Below are positions 60,390-64,000 of a DNA stretch of 64,000 nt, piece after piece. The DNA is from Sorangium cellulosum So ce56. Its GTDB lineage: Bacteria; Myxococcota_A; Polyangia; Polyangiales; Polyangiaceae. A model generated the notes under the pieces. That model was given only the letters and a program-made list of their open reading frames with translations. It searched no databases and had not been told where the DNA came from. The DNA is taken from NCBI RefSeq assembly GCF_000067165.1, contig NC_010162.1, positions 1,116,001-1,180,000 on the forward strand. The letters are read 5' to 3'. The position numbers were made by a program, and so were the translations under genes. How positions within the stretch are numbered: position 1 is the stretch's first letter; each line of letters starts with the position of its first letter.

Positions 60390-61547
60390 ATGGAAGGACA
60401 ACGTATCGCCGGGAAGTACCGTCTTGCCCGGCTCCTCGGCAGGGGCGGGATGGGCTCGGTGTGGCTGGCAGAGCACCTGTCGCTGCGCACGCCGGTGGCC
60501 ATCAAGCTCATCGACGTCGAGGCCGCGAAGAACGCGACCGCCCGGGCGCGCTTCGACCGTGAGGCGCAGATCGCCGCGCGGATCCGCAGCGCCCATGTGG
60601 TCAAGGTGCTCGACCATGGCCTCACCGACGATGGATTACCGTACATCGCGATGGAGTGTCTGGCAGGCGAGAGCCTGCGCGATCGCCTCTCCGCGCGCCG
60701 GCGCCTGACGCCGGCGGAGACGGCGAAGATCGTCTCTCACGTCTGCCGCGCCCTCTCGCGCGCCCACGAGGCCGGGCTCGTCCATCGCGACATCAAGCCG
60801 GAGAACCTCTTTATCGCGCGCGAGGATGATGGGGAGATCGTCAAGATCCTCGACTTCGGCGTGGCGAAGGTGACAGACGCGCTCGCCATCACCGGCATGG
60901 ATCCCACGCGCACGGGGGCGCTCCTCGGGACGCCCTACTACATGAGCCCGGAGCAGGCGAGAGGCCTGAAGAGCGTCGATCACCGGTCCGATCTCTGGTC
61001 CCTGGGCGTCGTGGTCTACGAGTGTCTCACGGGGGAACGTCCATTCACCGCCCCGGCGCTCGGGCCGCTCATCGCCAAGATCCTGGGCGCGCCCCCGCCC
61101 GCGCTGACCGCGGCGGCGCCGGGCGCTGGCATCCCGGTGGAGGTCGAGGCCTGGATGCGGAAGGCGCTCGCCGTCGAGCCGGACGCGCGCTTCGCCTCGG
61201 CCCGGGAGCTCTCCGAGGCGTTCATGGTGGCGTCGGGCGTCGCCGATTCGATGGATCGCGGCTCCTCCGCGGGCCTCCCGGACGGCAAGCCGCCCTCGGC
61301 CGTGCGCCCCTCTGCCGGGATGTGGGAGACGGCCGACACGGTGGCCTTGCCCTCGAGCGACGGCCAGGCGCCGGTCGCCGCTGCGCCGCAGCCCCCGGTC
61401 GTCCCCCTGTCGTCGGCGACGGGGCCGGGCGCGCTCGCGGCCGCGCGCCCTGTTGCGCCCGCGCGCGGCCTCGTCTGGGCGGTCGTTCTGCTGGCGGTCG
61501 CGCTGCTCGCGGTGAGCGGCGTCCTCGCCGCGACGCTCCTGCGCTGA
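60390..61547 (+). CDS. transmembrane Ser/Thr protein kinase
   Basis: 385 residues, 36 nt after the previous kinase gene. The kinase domain (about 6-270) has GRGGMGSVW, VAIKLI, HRDIKPENLF, DFGVAKVT and TPYYMSPEQA, all motifs intact. A Pro/Ala-rich juxtamembrane linker leads to a C-terminal membrane helix (about 361-384), with practically no residues beyond it. It is thus tail-anchored and cytoplasm-facing, unlike its neighbour, which has an outer tail. The two could phosphorylate each other. Confidence 0.93.
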   Translation: MEGQRIAGKYRLARLLGRGGMGSVWLAEHLSLRTPVAIKLIDVEAAKNATARARFDREAQIAARIRSAHVVKVLDHGLTDDGLPYIAMECLAGESLRDRLSARRRLTPAETAKIVSHVCRALSRAHEAGLVHRDIKPENLFIAREDDGEIVKILDFGVAKVTDALAITGMDPTRTGALLGTPYYMSPEQARGLKSVDHRSDLWSLGVVVYECLTGERPFTAPALGPLIAKILGAPPPALTAAAPGAGIPVEVEAWMRKALAVEPDARFASARELSEAFMVASGVADSMDRGSSAGLPDGKPPSAVRPSAGMWETADTVALPSSDGQAPVAAAPQPPVVPLSSATGPGALAAARPVAPARGLVWAVVLLAVALLAVSGVLAATLLR

Positions 61548-61675
61548 CGGCGGTCCGCTGGACGCGGAGCGGCGTGCGACGGCGCGCCGTGCGTCAGCGG
61601 CCAGCGTGGCCCGTGGTGTGTGGTGCGCTGCCTTCGTGCTTGATCGCCCGGCGATACGGGAGATACCCTGCGCGC

Positions 61676-62185
61676 ATGCGCCGCCTGGTCCCGTGCGTCC
61701 TCCTTCTCTCGTCCTTCGCCCTTGCGTCGGGTTGCGCGACCTACACGCAGGATCTCGATCGCGCCCGCAGCCACTACGAGGCGAACCGGTTCGAGCAGGC
61801 GCTGGCGCTGTTCCGGGTGCTCGAGCACGATCAGGACTCGTTCTCGGTCCCGGAGCGGGCGCAGTACGCCTACCTCCGGGGCATGACGGACTACCGCCTG
61901 GCCGACCTCGCGCCGCAGGGCACCGGCGTCGCCGATCCGCGCAAGGGCTACCGCGACAACGCGCGCCACTGGCTCGGGCTCGCCGCGGCGACCGAGAAGC
62001 AGGCCCCCGGCGGCATCACCAGCGAGCAGAAGAACCGCCTGACCGAGACCCTCGCGGACCTCAACCGCGACGTGTACGGCGGCGCCGAGGCGCTGCCGGA
62101 GGGGGGCGCCGCGCCGCAGACCGACGCTCCCGCGTCGCCCGAGGAGCCGCCGTCGGCGTCGGAGCCGTCGGCGCCCACGCTCTGA
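61676..62185 (+). CDS. small lipoprotein with TPR-like helices
   Basis: 169 residues. The signal MRRLVPCVLLLSSFALASGC ends in a lipobox. The mature part is helical with TPR-like spacing (DRARSHYEANRFEQALALFRVLE, QYAYLRGMTDYRLAD, RHWLGLAAATEK), then a Pro/Ala/Ser/Glu tail. It is probably an outer-membrane or periplasmic assembly or scaffold lipoprotein. An SD-like GGGAGA lies rather far upstream (about 14 nt). It is 128 nt after the second kinase and may be transcribed separately. Confidence 0.82.
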   Translation: MRRLVPCVLLLSSFALASGCATYTQDLDRARSHYEANRFEQALALFRVLEHDQDSFSVPERAQYAYLRGMTDYRLADLAPQGTGVADPRKGYRDNARHWLGLAAATEKQAPGGITSEQKNRLTETLADLNRDVYGGAEALPEGGAAPQTDAPASPEEPPSASEPSAPTL

Positions 62186-62450
62186 CCGCCGCGCGCTGAC
62201 GTCCCCGCTCGTCGCGCCTCGCGGGCATCGACTCGGGTGCGAGCATCGCATTGCGTGCGCGTGTCGCCGCCGTCACGTCCGCCGTGGCGATCGGGCGCGC
62301 GCGTCCCAGCAACGCGCGCAGATCCGTGCGGCGCGCGCAGCGCGCGAGCGGCCCATTGCGTGGGCGCTCGGGATGTCTGGAATAGAACGGAAAGGGGCGG
62401 GGGGTGCGCCGTGTGTGGCGCAGGATCGAGGGGCGGCGAGGGGTCGTTCG

Positions 62451-62672
62451 CTACGACAACCGCCGGCGCAGGGATTCGATCTCGTCCTTCGCGGCGAGCT
62501 TACGCTTCTTGAGCTGGGCAGCTTCCATTCTCTCCCCCGGTGTCAGGAACGCCCGTCGACCCAGCTGCCTGAGGCGTGAGTCGAGCTCGCGGTGACGCGC
62601 TTCCGCCATGCTCAGCCGCTGCTCCGGGCCGATTCCAGTCACCGCGCGAGGAGAGATGATCTGATGCTTCAT
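62451..62672 (-). CDS. DUF465 (YdcH-like) small coiled-coil protein
   Basis: 73 residues, with a strong SD (GGAGGT, 6 nt before the ATG). The C-terminal half carries the DUF465 signature: AARHRELDSRL-like helix start (ARHRELDSRLRQL), a turn with LTPGER, then LKKRKLAAKDEIESLRRRL. The family consists of short helical-hairpin proteins of unknown role. It stands alone, convergent with the lipoprotein gene across about 265 bp in which I see nothing clear. Confidence 0.85.
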   Translation of the reverse strand: MKHQIISPRAVTGIGPEQRLSMAEARHRELDSRLRQLGRRAFLTPGERMEAAQLKKRKLAAKDEIESLRRRLS

Positions 62673-63010
62673 GTGCCCACCTCCAAGGCCCCACAACGGG
62701 GCCGTGATGCCTTCGAGGGCCCACAACAGAAGCCCTCGTTCTGATCGTCGCTGGAGAGGAGAACGCCGCCGACCGAGCTACACGCCGAGACAGCGGCCTG
62801 ATGAACGAATGCGAGATTACCGCAACATGGCGGATCCATGCAGGCTTTTTGTCGGGCGAGGCCATTCTGCAATTTCACAGAGCAGCCGTTGTAGTCAGGG
62901 ATTGCCTTACGGCGTACAGCAATCCACCGGTGTCCCGGACGGCCGGGCCGGACTCTCCGTCCATGCACGTTGCGGAACAACCTCGAGCGTGGGGCTATTC
63001 TTCCCCGGCA
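62673..63010. other. divergent intergenic region, nothing clear
   Basis: 338 bp between the DUF465 gene and the TPR lipoprotein gene. Slightly lower GC than its surroundings. No small gene or convincing promoter pair was recognised. Confidence 0.5.
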
Positions 63011-64000
63011 ATGTCGAGTTCCAGCGCCACCTCGGTCGCCCTTCTGGCCCTTGCGGTCGTCCTGGGCGGATGCACTTCGGAGGCCAACGTGCCGGCGCCG
63101 GCGCGATCGCCGCAGCCGGCCTCGGCGCGCGCGCCGGTCGAGCTCGCGCCGGTCGTCGTGTCGCCTTACTCGGACGCCGAGCTCGCGGCGGAGTTCGAGC
63201 GGGCGCGCGCGCTGCTCCTGGCCGACAGGGCGCGTGAGGCGGCGCCCCTGTTCGAGCGGCTCGCCCGCCTCGCGCCGGGCGGCGAGGTCGCGCCCCCGAG
63301 CCTGTTCAACGCCGGACTGGCGCACGAGGCGCTCGGCGACCGCGCGCTCGCGGCCGAGCGCTACCGCGAGGTCGCGCAGCGCTTCCCGGACCACGCGGTC
63401 GCGCGCGGCGCGCTCTTCCGGCTCTCGCGCGCGGCGGCCGCCCTCGAGCGGTGGCCCGAGCTCGTCGAGGTCTCGCGGCGCCTGCTCCGCCTCGGCGATC
63501 TGAGCGTGCTGGAGGCGATCGAGGCGCGCGGCGCGCTCGCGCTCGGCCTGGTCGAGCAGGATCTCGTGGAGGAGGCGGCGCGTCAGGTCGCGCTCGCGCG
63601 CGATCTCATCGAGGAGCACCGGCTGGGCGAGTCCGGCAAGCCGCCGATCGAGCTCGCGCAGGTGAGCTTCGCGCTCGGCGAGGTGCGGCGGCGCCGGAGC
63701 GAGGCGATCACCTTCGTCCCGGTGCCGGCGAGCTTCGTCGACGCGCTCGAGCGCCGCTGCCAGGGGCTGCTCGACGCGCAGAGCGCCTACACCGAGGCCA
63801 TGCGCAGCCTCGACGCCCACTGGTCGGCGATGGCGGGTTACCGCATCGGGCAGCTCTACAAGGAGCTCCACCGCGACGTGATGCAGGTCCCGCCGCCGCG
63901 GAGCGCCGGCACCCCGAGGGAGAGGCAGCTGTTCGAGGGGGCGATGCGCCTGCGCTACCGCGTGCTCCTGGAGAAGGGTCAGAAGATGCTCGCCGGCACC
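63011..64000 (+). CDS. TPR-repeat lipoprotein (partial, runs off the right edge)
   Basis: 330 residues visible, frame open at the window end. The signal with lipobox VLGGC is followed by a Pro/Ala-rich spacer. The rest is tetratricopeptide-like helical pairs: EFERARALLLADRAREAAPLFE near 55-75, FNAGLAHEALGDRALAAERY near 97-116, and later helices with SLDAHWSAMAGYRIGQLYKE. Such lipoproteins act as scaffolds in envelope complexes (for example BamD- or gliding-machinery-like proteins); no specific match is claimed. Confidence 0.85.
   Translation, partial: MSSSSATSVALLALAVVLGGCTSEANVPAPARSPQPASARAPVELAPVVVSPYSDAELAAEFERARALLLADRAREAAPLFERLARLAPGGEVAPPSLFNAGLAHEALGDRALAAERYREVAQRFPDHAVARGALFRLSRAAAALERWPELVEVSRRLLRLGDLSVLEAIEARGALALGLVEQDLVEEAARQVALARDLIEEHRLGESGKPPIELAQVSFALGEVRRRRSEAITFVPVPASFVDALERRCQGLLDAQSAYTEAMRSLDAHWSAMAGYRIGQLYKELHRDVMQVPPPRSAGTPRERQLFEGAMRLRYRVLLEKGQKMLAGT

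Overview
The window looks like myxobacterial chromosome, most like a Sorangium-type member of the Polyangiales. Evidence: very high GC with strong GC3 bias, many bacterial Ser/Thr kinases, large hybrid sensor kinases, lipoproteins with Ser/Gly/Ala-rich linkers, formylglycine-enzyme-like lipoproteins, TPR/PEGA proteins, and an intact pfa polyunsaturated fatty acid (PUFA) synthase operon of the terrestrial myxobacterial order (ER gene first, acyltransferase at the end of Pfa3). No rRNA, tRNA, CRISPR array or complete insertion sequence was seen. Names rest on motifs read by eye; no database search was possible.

Layout, left to right. 1-1864: a kinase / response-regulator / cyclase-homology fusion, running off the left edge. 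2460-5685: a DUF1552 plus DUF1592-type secreted pair. 6312-11653: exported proteins (beta-helix lipoprotein, multicopper oxidase, PhoD phosphatase). 11927-17238: a chemosensory-like block (CheX-like gene, small antisense-strand coiled-coil gene, membrane CheA-like kinase without CheW or receptor, second CheX-like gene, CheY) closed by a long hairpin. 17513-25191: a membrane protein, an SDR, a chimeric small gene, a palindromic repeat element with a TetR remnant beside it, an unknown gene, a GH26 mannanase with its own promoter and terminator, and three small unknown genes, one apparently frameshifted. 25192-33933: a fatty acid desaturase, a transglutaminase-like protein, a ferredoxin/metallo-beta-lactamase fusion, a His-rich membrane protein, an unknown protein, and a sensor kinase with two transmitter cores around one receiver.

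The centre is the PUFA synthase operon (34403-51578). Pfa1 is the enoyl reductase. Pfa2 is KS-MAT-ACPx5-KR-DH. Pfa3 is KS-CLF-DH-DH, then a PKS-type DH-like region, then a 1-acylglycerol-3-phosphate acyltransferase domain. Together they should build a polyunsaturated acyl chain on the ACP array and hand it to a lysophospholipid. pfa2 and pfa3 overlap by 4 nt. No phosphopantetheinyl transferase for the ACPs lies in the window. A second copy of the repeat element fills the gap between pfa3 and a convergent two-gene unit (OLD-like ATPase plus DUF4276/Toprim-like protein) that resembles known two-gene phage-defence pairs.

The right end (53843-64000) is envelope and signalling: a PEGA/TPR protein and a very Cys-rich lipoprotein on the minus strand; divergently, two tandem formylglycine-enzyme-like lipoproteins and two transmembrane Ser/Thr kinases in one likely operon; then small lipoproteins and a DUF465 protein. 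The strongest candidates for something little described are the CheW-less NIT-CheA/CheX/CheY unit, the ATPase/DUF4276 pair next to the repeat element, the two-by-two architecture of the ACP array, and the lipoprotein/kinase operon.
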